Shown piece after piece: positions 8,670-15,786 of a stretch of DNA of 64,000 bases. Under the pieces are notes generated by a model. The model was not told the origin of the DNA and did not search any database. It saw only the letters and a list, made by a program, of their open reading frames with translations. The DNA comes from Udaeobacter sp025935755 (GTDB lineage Bacteria; Verrucomicrobiota; Verrucomicrobiia; Chthoniobacterales; UBA10450). The stretch is taken from NCBI GenBank assembly GCA_036278715.1, contig DASUKN010000082.1, positions 1-64,000 of the forward strand, in the 5' to 3' direction. Each line of letters begins with the position of its first letter. Positions within the stretch are counted from its first letter, which is position 1. A program made the translations under genes and the position numbers.

Positions 8670-9476
8670 TTGCAGGCTTGCTTTTCTTCATCGGCCTTGG
8701 TACAAGCTAATGACGTGAAGGCGCTGGCAGGGAATGGGTCTCGCCAGAATGATTTTTTTCCTTCAACCCACTGGAGCGTAGTTCTCGCCGCAGGAAGCAG
8801 CATGGCTAAGCCGGAGATGGCGCAAGCTGCGCTCGAGGAACTCTGCCAAACCTACTGGACACCGCTGTACAGCTTCGTGCGCAGCCGTGGATACACCGTG
8901 CACGACGCCCAGGATCTCACGCAAAGCTTTTTTGCCCACCTCATCGAGCACAAAATCTACACCCGCGTCGATCGGCAAAAAGGGAGGTTCCGTTGGTTCC
9001 TTCTCGCTTCTGCCAAAAACTTTCTCGTAAACGCTGCCAACCACGAACGAACGCTAAAGCGCGGCGGTGGCCAAAACTTTCTCCCCCTGCACGAACAGCA
9101 GATCGAGAATGCAGAGTCGGTTTTTCAAACTCAGAATAGTGTCAGCACGGGCGATCAGATCTTTGATCGCGGTTGGGCAGAGGCGTTGATTGCTGTTGGC
9201 ATGGAACGGCTCTCGGCGGAATACAAACGGGAGGCCAAAGAAACTCTCTTCAATGAATTGAAGGTCTTTCTTACCGGTAGCGCTGAGCCGCCACCCACTT
9301 ATTCTGAGTTGGCCGATCGGTTGAAAATGACGGAATCCACGTTGCGCAGCCACGTCACTCGCCTTCGAGCGCGTTATCGTGAAGTATTGCGCGCCGAAGT
9401 ACGAAGGACGGTGGACACAGACGCCGAGGTCGACGCGGAGCTACACGAATTGCTCCGCATATTAACGAGGGGTTGA
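8670..9476 (+). CDS. ECF-like RNA polymerase sigma factor (kinase-linked type)
   Basis: A sigma-70-family regulator that directs RNA polymerase to selected promoters. Seen: the N-terminal FPSTHWSVVLAAG signature of the planctomycete/verrucomicrobial kinase-linked group, region 2 with DAQDLTQSFFAHL, and a region 4 helix-turn-helix with YSELADRLKMTESTLRSHVTRLRARYREVL. At 268 residues it is longer than a classical ECF factor, with a C-terminal extension. The start is uncertain: TTG at 8670 or GTG at 8715, both before the conserved N-terminal motif. The stop codon meets the ribosome site of the following Ser/Thr kinase, so the two are translationally coupled and probably act together, with kinase or TPR interactions controlling the factor in place of a classical anti-sigma. 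That control model is an inference. Confidence 0.88.
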   Translation: MQACFSSSALVQANDVKALAGNGSRQNDFFPSTHWSVVLAAGSSMAKPEMAQAALEELCQTYWTPLYSFVRSRGYTVHDAQDLTQSFFAHLIEHKIYTRVDRQKGRFRWFLLASAKNFLVNAANHERTLKRGGGQNFLPLHEQQIENAESVFQTQNSVSTGDQIFDRGWAEALIAVGMERLSAEYKREAKETLFNELKVFLTGSAEPPPTYSELADRLKMTESTLRSHVTRLRARYREVLRAEVRRTVDTDAEVDAELHELLRILTRG

Positions 9477-9487
9477 AGGAGCGCGTC

Positions 9488-12094
9488 ATGGGTACTTCCG
9501 CGGCTTCAGTTGCCGCTACCTGCTCCGTATGTGGTGAGGCGTTAAACAGAAAGGCCGAATGCCTGGCCTGTCTTCTTCGCGCGGCTCTCGACAAGCCAGT
9601 TCCTGAGAGCACGGTGTCGCGCTCATTCATTTTTGGCGATTTCGAGATCGCGCGTTGCGACGATGGCTCCCTGTGGGAACTGGGTCGGGGAGCAACGGGC
9701 GTGACGTATCTCGCGACCGACAGAGTTTTGCGTCGCAAGGTCGCGCTGAAAGTAGTCGAAGTGCCGGCGAACATGCGCGGGTTACACGAACTGCATCAAC
9801 GTTTCTTACGGGAAGCGCGTTCCGCGGCTTCCCTCCGGCATACCAATGTAGCGGCCATTTATCAGTTCGGCGGTTCCCTGGATGATCGCCATCGATATTA
9901 CGCAATGGAGTTAGTCGAAGGGGAAACACTTGAGGAACGCGTTCGCCGGTTAGGCCCTCTCGATGTCCCGACAACGATCGACATTGCCCAGCAAGTCACC
10001 GCCGCGTTGCAGGCCGCAGAAGAACGCGGCCTTGTGCATCGCGATCTAAAGCCCGGCAATCTGATGCTAGTGGAAGCGGCGCCATCGCCGCTTTCTTCTT
10101 CAAACGACGACACAACGAATGTGTCACGTCCACAAACAAAGAGCGCGGCGGGGGCTTCGCGTCCACGAAGAAAGAACGCGACGGGGGCCTCGCGTCTGCA
10201 GGTAAAGGTCATCGACTTCGGCCTTGCCAAGACGATCAACCAAGCGGAATCCGACATGGACCTGACGCACGGCGGGTTCGTTGGCACGCCACATTTTGCG
10301 AGTCCGGAACAATTTCAACGCACACCAGTCGATGTCCGTTCCGACATTTACTCGTTAGGCGCGACCCTCTGGTTTGCGTTAACCGGGAAAACGCCGTTTC
10401 CGGGCGGCAACGTGGAGGAAATTCACCTGGCACAACAAACGAATCCACTTCCAATAGAACAACTCAAAGTAGCTCGCGTCCCGGGCAGGTTCAGATTGCT
10501 GCTCCAGTCGATGCTTGCTAGCGAGCCGGCAGCACGCCCTGGACTACCAGCCCTGGCGTCCCACCTGCGACGCTGTTCGGCGCAGGGAACCGGTGTCCCT
10601 CGAATCGGCGTTGTGGTCGCGATGGTTAGCATCGTGGTTCTCTGCGCATCGGCATTTGTCGTTTTGCGTTCGCTGCGCATACCAGATTCAGTTTCGAATC
10701 CGGAGTTGTCAGAGAAAAGCATTGCGGTGCTGCCGTTCGAAAACGCCAGCCAGGATCCAAATGGGGAGTATCTGTCGGAAGGAATTTCTGAAGCGCTCAT
10801 CAACAGTCTTTCTGAATTGCAACGATTGAGAGTAAGCGCGCGGTCGACCTCTTTTCAGTACAAGGGTAAAGATGTTGATCCACGGCAAGTCGGGCGCGAC
10901 CTGCGAGTGGCCGCGATCCTCACCGGGCGGGTGCGACAATCACAAGATGCTCTGAGCATCCAGGTCGATTTGGTAGATGCCGCCACAGGCGCGCAGCTTT
11001 GGGGCCAGGAGTACCACCGCAGCATTTCCGACGTGATCGCAGTCAAACAAACAATCGCACAAGAGGTTACAGCAAAGCTGAAGTTGAAACTGACTGGCGA
11101 CGAGCAACGCCGACTGGCGAAAGGCGATACCGCGAACACTGAGGCTTACCGATGTTATTTGCGGGGTCGTTATTTTTGGAACAAGCGGACTCCAGGCGGA
11201 ATAAAACAAGCTATCGCCGAGTTCCAGCAGGCGATCGAGCGCGACCCGCATTTCGCTCTTGGCTATGTGGGCCTAGCGGATTGCTACACCGGGCTGACGT
11301 TTTACAGTTTTGCCGCGCCGCACGACGCCATGCCAAAGGCAAAGGAGTCCGCGCTGAAGGCACTCTCATTGGATAACACAGTCGCCGAAGCTCATGCATC
11401 GCTGGCACATGTTGTTATGAATTATGATTGGGACTGGGCGACGGCAGAGAAAGAGTTCAAGCGCAGCATCGAACTCAAACCCGATTACGCGACCGCTCAT
11501 CAGTGGTATGCAATTCATTATCTAACGGCTACTAACCGGTTAGAAGACGCGATCCAGGAAATGAAGAGAGCGCTGGAACTCGAACCGGTGTCGCTCGTAA
11601 TGAATACGTTTATGGGAGCGACGCTTTATTACTCGGGTCGGTACGATGACGCAATAGATCAATGCCGGAGGACGGTAGAAATGGATCCGACTTTCGCTGT
11701 CGCGCACTGGCACCTTGGACTCGCTTATGAGCAGAAGCAGGTTTTTGACAAGGCCATCGAAGAATTTAAAAAAGCGATCCCTTTGTCACAAAGCAGCCCG
11801 TTAATGATGGCTGCGCTTGGTCACGCGTATGCGAGGGCGAAGAAAACGGACGAGGCAAATAAGATCCTCAACGAATTAAACGACCTCTCAAAGCGCGAGT
11901 ACGTTTCACCCCTGGGAACGGCGCAGATCTATGTAGCTCTGGGCGAGAACGAGAAGGCATTTGGATTGCTGGAAAAAGCCTACGCGGATCGCTCATTCCA
12001 TTTGGTCAATCTGAACGTATCGCCACAGTTCAAAGAGTTGAGGTCAAGCCCTCGATTTCAAGACCTGGTGCGACGGATTGGCCTTGCCCGGTGA
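9488..12094 (+). CDS. Membrane Ser/Thr protein kinase with TolB-like and TPR domains
   Basis: An 868-residue signalling protein. The ATG at 9488 follows AAGGAG at the ideal distance, so it is preferred to the upstream TTG. Seen in order: two CxxC pairs (about residues 12-29), possibly zinc-binding; a kinase domain with GRGATGVTYLA, VALKVV, HRDLKPGN and DFGLAK; one membrane helix (about 371-395); a periplasmic TolB/FlgO-like domain starting IAVLPFENAS (about 412-555); then at least six TPR units to the end. Between HRDLKPGN and DFGLAK there is an inserted 11-residue tandem unit (SRPQTKSAAGA, then SRPRRKNATGA). It sits next to the catalytic loop, but the catalytic Asp, Asn and DFG are intact. 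It is coupled to the sigma factor upstream. The likely role is to sense an envelope signal and phosphorylate a regulator; the target is unknown. Confidence 0.9.
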   Translation: MGTSAASVAATCSVCGEALNRKAECLACLLRAALDKPVPESTVSRSFIFGDFEIARCDDGSLWELGRGATGVTYLATDRVLRRKVALKVVEVPANMRGLHELHQRFLREARSAASLRHTNVAAIYQFGGSLDDRHRYYAMELVEGETLEERVRRLGPLDVPTTIDIAQQVTAALQAAEERGLVHRDLKPGNLMLVEAAPSPLSSSNDDTTNVSRPQTKSAAGASRPRRKNATGASRLQVKVIDFGLAKTINQAESDMDLTHGGFVGTPHFASPEQFQRTPVDVRSDIYSLGATLWFALTGKTPFPGGNVEEIHLAQQTNPLPIEQLKVARVPGRFRLLLQSMLASEPAARPGLPALASHLRRCSAQGTGVPRIGVVVAMVSIVVLCASAFVVLRSLRIPDSVSNPELSEKSIAVLPFENASQDPNGEYLSEGISEALINSLSELQRLRVSARSTSFQYKGKDVDPRQVGRDLRVAAILTGRVRQSQDALSIQVDLVDAATGAQLWGQEYHRSISDVIAVKQTIAQEVTAKLKLKLTGDEQRRLAKGDTANTEAYRCYLRGRYFWNKRTPGGIKQAIAEFQQAIERDPHFALGYVGLADCYTGLTFYSFAAPHDAMPKAKESALKALSLDNTVAEAHASLAHVVMNYDWDWATAEKEFKRSIELKPDYATAHQWYAIHYLTATNRLEDAIQEMKRALELEPVSLVMNTFMGATLYYSGRYDDAIDQCRRTVEMDPTFAVAHWHLGLAYEQKQVFDKAIEEFKKAIPLSQSSPLMMAALGHAYARAKKTDEANKILNELNDLSKREYVSPLGTAQIYVALGENEKAFGLLEKAYADRSFHLVNLNVSPQFKELRSSPRFQDLVRRIGLAR
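10124..10200. repeat. Tandem 33-base repeat inside the kinase gene
   Basis: Two near copies of a unit with core CGTCCAC(A/G)AA...GGGGGC lie one behind the other in frame, followed by a partial third beginning CGCGTCTGCAGG. The unit length is a multiple of three, which keeps the kinase frame open. They encode the SRPxxK...GA repeats between the catalytic loop and the DFG motif. Confidence 0.75.
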
Positions 12095-12130
12095 GCGCGC
12101 AGACAAGCAAATCCATCTCTCTTTATTCGG

Positions 12131-12163
12131 CGTTGGACGTTGAGCGTTGGGCGTTGGACGTTT
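12131..12163. repeat. GTTGGACGTTGAGCG quasi-periodic repeat before cbiX
   Basis: A short run of GCGTTGGACG/TTGAGCGTTGG units with a period of about ten bases lies just upstream of the cbiX start. The same motif lies before the agmatine deiminase start (27560-27592) and, as an inverted pair, before gapA (29968-30064). Confidence 0.75.
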
Positions 12164-12174
12164 GCTCACTCGAT

Positions 12175-13074
12175 ATGAGCTCGGAACCAAATTCCGCTTT
12201 GTTGATCGTTGCGCACGGCTCGACAATGAACCCCGACTCGAGCGCACCGACACTGGCACACGCGGCGGAGATTCGGCGGCGAAAAGCCTTTGCGGACGTG
12301 CAGTGCGCATTTTGGAAAGAAGAGCCCAGCTTGCGCGACGCGCTGTTTCTGTTCGATGCCGAATCGATCCATGAAGTTTACGTGGTGCCGAATTTCATCA
12401 GCGAAGGGTATTTCACGCAGATGGTCGTGCCGCGTGAGCTTGAGCTAAAAGGACGAACCACCAAGCGATCGAACGGACAGATCTGGAGATATTCTGAGCC
12501 GGTTGGAAATCATGCGCTGATGACGGATCTGCTGCTGAAGCGCGCCCACGACATCGCGCCTGACATAGCTCTGGCCGACACCAGCTTGCTGATCGTTGCC
12601 CACGGAACCGATTTGAATGAAAACAGCGCGGTCGCCGCGAAGCGCGAGGCGGAAAAAATCCGGGCGCTCGGAAAATACGCGGCTGTGCTCAATGTTTACA
12701 TGGAAGAACCGCCGCTCGTGTCTGACTGGCGCGGATTAACCACAACTCCGAATGTAGTTGTGGTGCCATTCTTTATTTCTGATGGATTACACAGCTACGA
12801 AGACATTCCGCAATTGCTTGGCATTGCGTCTCGTCATCCTGAGCGAATCCCGCATACTCGGGAGGAGTCGAAGGATCCCGCGATGAAACTTTTAGATACC
12901 TCTACGGGATCCCTCGACTTCGTCGGCGATGACAAGTCTTCCGATAGCCGGGAAATCTTCCGACACAATCCGCACCACATGGACGGTCGCAGATTATTCT
13001 ACGCTCCATCCATCGGGACCGATCCGGGTTTTGCCGACATCATCCTTGAGCAGGCTTTCTCTGCAAAAAGTTGA
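12175..13074 (+). CDS. cbiX: CbiX-type sirohydrochlorin chelatase (two-domain)
   Basis: CbiX-family chelatases insert cobalt or iron into sirohydrochlorin for cobalamin or siroheme. The ATG at 12175 is chosen because homology begins just after it (LLIVAHGS); the frame upstream is repeat sequence. There are two chelatase repeats: the first with IVAHGS and VPNFISEGYF, the second with IVAHGTDLNENS and VVPFFISDGLHSYEDIP. A family repeat of the GTCATCCTGAGCGAA type lies in frame at 12829-12936 and adds about 36 foreign residues just before the conserved end HHMDGRRLFYAPSIGTDP. The next genes are a GAF protein and an Fe-S protein of the DR2241 kind, which is often paired with CbiX. No other cobalamin or siroheme gene is in view, so the metal is undecided. 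Confidence 0.85.
   Translation: MSSEPNSALLIVAHGSTMNPDSSAPTLAHAAEIRRRKAFADVQCAFWKEEPSLRDALFLFDAESIHEVYVVPNFISEGYFTQMVVPRELELKGRTTKRSNGQIWRYSEPVGNHALMTDLLLKRAHDIAPDIALADTSLLIVAHGTDLNENSAVAAKREAEKIRALGKYAAVLNVYMEEPPLVSDWRGLTTTPNVVVVPFFISDGLHSYEDIPQLLGIASRHPERIPHTREESKDPAMKLLDTSTGSLDFVGDDKSSDSREIFRHNPHHMDGRRLFYAPSIGTDPGFADIILEQAFSAKS
12829..12936. repeat. In-frame palindromic repeat inside cbiX
   Basis: Begins TCGTCATCCTGAGCGAA and ends CTTCGTCGGCGATGACAAG; the ends are inverted copies. It is translated as RHPERIPHTREESKDP...DFVGDDKSS. The length is 108 bases, a multiple of three. Confidence 0.85.
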
Positions 13075-13122
13075 AATCCTGCTAGCGCTTGGCTTCTTAT
13101 TCGCCAGATTGCTTTCCCGCGA

Positions 13123-13581
13123 ATGACAGAAACCACGTGCAAAAAGCTCCAGGAGATCGGCGCGTTCGCGCTCGCCGGCGGATGCACCCGCAAACGAATG
13201 AAGGAAGTCGTGGAGATGATTCGCGCCGCACGGGATTACCGCTGGGTCGGCGTTTACAAAATCATCAAGGATGAATTCGTAATTCTGGCGGAAACAGGCA
13301 AGGAGCCGGCGACGTATCCACGGTTCCCAATTAGTCAGGGCTTATGCGGGGCTGCGCTGGAATCGGGCAAAGCCGTCATTGTGGGCGACGTGAGCAAGGA
13401 TGTCCGCTATCTCCCGACTTTTCATACAACCCGTTCGGAGATCATCGTCCCAATGCGCAACGATCACCGGCACGTTCTCGGCATGCTCGATGCCGAGAGC
13501 GATAAATTGAATGCGTTCGACGACGAGGACCTGCAGTTTCTCGAGCGCGCAGGCGGCCTCATCGCTCATTGTTTGCATTAG
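13123..13581 (+). CDS. GAF domain protein (fRMsr-like fold)
   Basis: A single GAF domain of 152 residues, similar to free methionine-(R)-sulfoxide reductases. Seen: YRWVGVYKI near the N-terminus, GQGLCGAALESGK in the middle, SEIIVPM and LGMLDAESD near the end. Known fRMsr enzymes use several cysteines in the pocket; here only the one in GLCG aligns and the usual partner after the DV..P segment is absent (HTTRSE where active enzymes have a Cys before SEIVVP). It is therefore more likely a ligand-binding GAF protein than an active reductase. It starts 48 bases after cbiX and may belong to that unit. Confidence 0.78.
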   Translation: MTETTCKKLQEIGAFALAGGCTRKRMKEVVEMIRAARDYRWVGVYKIIKDEFVILAETGKEPATYPRFPISQGLCGAALESGKAVIVGDVSKDVRYLPTFHTTRSEIIVPMRNDHRHVLGMLDAESDKLNAFDDEDLQFLERAGGLIAHCLH

Positions 13582-13762
13582 ACTGCAGGGAGTGACGGCT
13601 GCCAGCCGTCGTCAATCGACTGTCGCGCAGGCCATCGTTTCTTCGGTTCGCGTAAAGCGCGGTTTGGAGTGGTCGGCTTGACGCCTCTCTCAGCAGTCAA
13701 TTTTGACGATCCTATTCGAACGGGCACGATTCCATTTCGATTCAAATGTAATATCGAAATCC

Positions 13763-14443
13763 ATGGACAACGTATTGAGAAGCTCCCTGACGCCCCCGTT
13801 CTACTTCGGTCAGATCCTGGTCCAAAACGTAAACGGCGCCATGTTTGTCCTGTCGCATCGGGATGACCAGTCACTCCACCAGTTGCAACGGTTTCGAGAT
13901 GCGGAAGACGCAGCGAAAATCGCGAGGTTCGATGACGCAGGAAATTATCGGCCCCTTAAAACGGCACCGAACTTACGACATGGCTGGCGGCTGGAGCTTG
14001 CCACGATCGAAGATCTGAGACGTGCGCTGAATTATTTTTATCCGGCGCGGCTGGCGGCCTTCGCTGCTTGGAAGAGCGGACATCTTGAAACGACGCCGTT
14101 GCGCAAGACACTCGAGCGTCAGTCAGGAATGTATCGCGTCGCCGCGAAAATTTCCGATCCACAGATCAACGCTCTCGTCGCGGATTTTTGCCGGTCTGAC
14201 ACCGGATGTCTGCGAACGATTCTGTGGAGACGTGATGGGAAAGGTGCAATCGCGTCGACAAAATTGCCGGGTGAGAAGTTTGATCCGGCGTGCGATCAGG
14301 CGACAGCTTCAATTCCGCCGGGGTCAACGTCCCCAGCTACAAGAGCAGATTCGTCTACAGTTCCGCTGCTTTGCCAGGAAGGGTGCAATCTTCTGGTCGC
14401 AGAGTGCCGCAAAGTCGTGAAGGGCGAGAATCCGACTTTGTAG
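13763..14443 (+). CDS. DR2241-type Fe-S protein next to cbiX
   Basis: A 226-residue soluble protein. The ATG at 13763 is chosen because the sequence after it looks conserved (PPFYFGQILVQNVNG). Seen: YPARLAAF, LERQSGMYRVA, then cysteines in FCRSDTGCLRTILWRRDG and in LLCQEGCNLLVAECRKVVKGE. The Cys spacing and the CbiX neighbour point to the DR2241 4Fe-4S family. I recognise this by pattern, not by search. A short foreign-looking stretch (GSTSPATRADSST) interrupts the C-terminal part before the last cysteines. The TAG stop is part of a hairpin repeat (TAGCGGCGCTCC), so the natural end may have been altered. Possible role: electron transfer to, or reduction of, the tetrapyrrole made by the chelatase. 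Confidence 0.6.
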   Translation: MDNVLRSSLTPPFYFGQILVQNVNGAMFVLSHRDDQSLHQLQRFRDAEDAAKIARFDDAGNYRPLKTAPNLRHGWRLELATIEDLRRALNYFYPARLAAFAAWKSGHLETTPLRKTLERQSGMYRVAAKISDPQINALVADFCRSDTGCLRTILWRRDGKGAIASTKLPGEKFDPACDQATASIPPGSTSPATRADSSTVPLLCQEGCNLLVAECRKVVKGENPTL

Positions 14444-14512
14444 CGGCGCTCCATGAGCGCCGGATGGTTTTTCAGCGATAGTTGACGGCGGTCACAGACC
14501 GCCGCTACAGCA
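14441..14512. repeat. Two hairpin repeats after the Fe-S gene
   Basis: Two short hairpins: CGGCGCT-CCATG-AGCGCCG, and CGGCGGT-CACAG-ACCGCCG followed by CTACAG. The first supplies the stop codon of the gene upstream; the second ends just before the amidohydrolase start. Confidence 0.75.
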
Positions 14513-14519
14513 AACACTG

Positions 14520-15782
14520 ATGATCATTCGCTCGCCCATTGTTGTCACGATGGACGGATCACCTGTCAACAACGGCGCGGTCGTCGTGACCGAAGATCGA
14601 ATAGTTGATGTCGGCCAGTTTGATCAGATTAGAGCGCGCAACAGCGGCGAGATTTTCGATTTGGGCGAACGAGCAATATTGCCTGGGCTGATCAACGCAC
14701 ATTGTCACCTCGATTACACCTGTTTGCGCGGAAAGATTCCGCCACAGAGATCTTTCACCGATTGGATCCGCGCGATCAACGCACAAAAGTCGGAGTTGTC
14801 GCCGGAAGACTATGTTGCATCGATTAAAGAGGGTTTCGCAGAAGCGAAAAGATTCGGCACAACTACGATCGCTGATTTGACCGCTTTCCCGGAATTGATC
14901 CCCGATATTCCGGTGCCGATTCGCACCTGGTGGTTTGCGGAACTGATCGACATTCGCGCACCGGAACACGCAAACGAAATTGTCGACTCTGCAATCGAAT
15001 CGGTAAGATCATCCCCGGAGTTCGCGGCCTCCTCCCCGGTTTCAAAGCGGTTCCGTCGTCGCGGGATCGCCGCACTCCAAACCGCGTCGTGGGGACTCGC
15101 GCCGCACGCGTTGTTCACCGCGTCGAAAAATCTTTTTAAACGGTGCGAAGAAATTGCGGAACGCGAACACGTTCTTCTCACGACACATTTGGCCGAATCG
15201 CGCGAAGAAATGGAGATGTTCCGCGAGGGTTCGGGCCCGCTTTACGAATTTCTCGAGGGTATTGGACGTCCGATGGATGACTGTGGGAATAAGACGCCGT
15301 TGCAAGTTTTCGTCGGCGCGAGCGGGAGTCGCCCTCTGCCGTGGATCGTGGCGCATCTCAACGAATTGACCGAAGGGGATTTTGGTTTGCTGCAACAATT
15401 CAATCCAAAATTCCACATCGTGCACTGTCCCAGGAGCCACGACTATTTTGAGCATAGCCCGTTCGAATTGGAGCGTGTTCGCTCGCTCGGTTTCAATGTT
15501 TGCCTCGGGACAGACAGCCTTGCGAGCAACGATACCCTGAGCTTGTTCGATGAGATGCGCGCGTTCCAAAAGCAATTCCCCACCGTTTCCGGAGAGGAGA
15601 TTCTTAAAATGGTGACCGCAAATCCCGCGCGCGCATTGCACCAGGAAAATGCGCTGGGAAAAATCCGCAGCGGCGCGTTTGCCGATCTGATCGCAGTGCC
15701 CGTCAATGGCCCGGGATTGTTTGAAGAAATTGTCGCTTTTACGGGGGAGCCGTGGATGATGATGGCCGGTCGAGTTCAGTAA
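14520..15782 (+). CDS. Amidohydrolase, ATZ/TRZ-MtaD deaminase type
   Basis: A 420-residue zinc-dependent deaminase of the amidohydrolase superfamily. Seen: LPGLINAHCHLDY (metal HxH, about residues 62-64), APHALFTAS with a metal/substrate His, TTHLAESREEMEMF (His and catalytic Glu), HCPRSHDYF and LGTDSLASND (catalytic Asp). The pattern fits the group that deaminates S-adenosylhomocysteine, 5'-methylthioadenosine or aminodeoxyfutalosine; the substrate cannot be chosen from sequence. No menaquinone gene lies nearby to favour futalosine. SPEFAASSPVSKRFRRR before RGIAALQ looks like inserted material, but no clear repeat copy is seen there. The start ATG is immediately downstream of a hairpin repeat. 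Confidence 0.88.
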   Translation: MIIRSPIVVTMDGSPVNNGAVVVTEDRIVDVGQFDQIRARNSGEIFDLGERAILPGLINAHCHLDYTCLRGKIPPQRSFTDWIRAINAQKSELSPEDYVASIKEGFAEAKRFGTTTIADLTAFPELIPDIPVPIRTWWFAELIDIRAPEHANEIVDSAIESVRSSPEFAASSPVSKRFRRRGIAALQTASWGLAPHALFTASKNLFKRCEEIAEREHVLLTTHLAESREEMEMFREGSGPLYEFLEGIGRPMDDCGNKTPLQVFVGASGSRPLPWIVAHLNELTEGDFGLLQQFNPKFHIVHCPRSHDYFEHSPFELERVRSLGFNVCLGTDSLASNDTLSLFDEMRAFQKQFPTVSGEEILKMVTANPARALHQENALGKIRSGAFADLIAVPVNGPGLFEEIVAFTGEPWMMMAGRVQ

Positions 15783-15786
15783 AACA

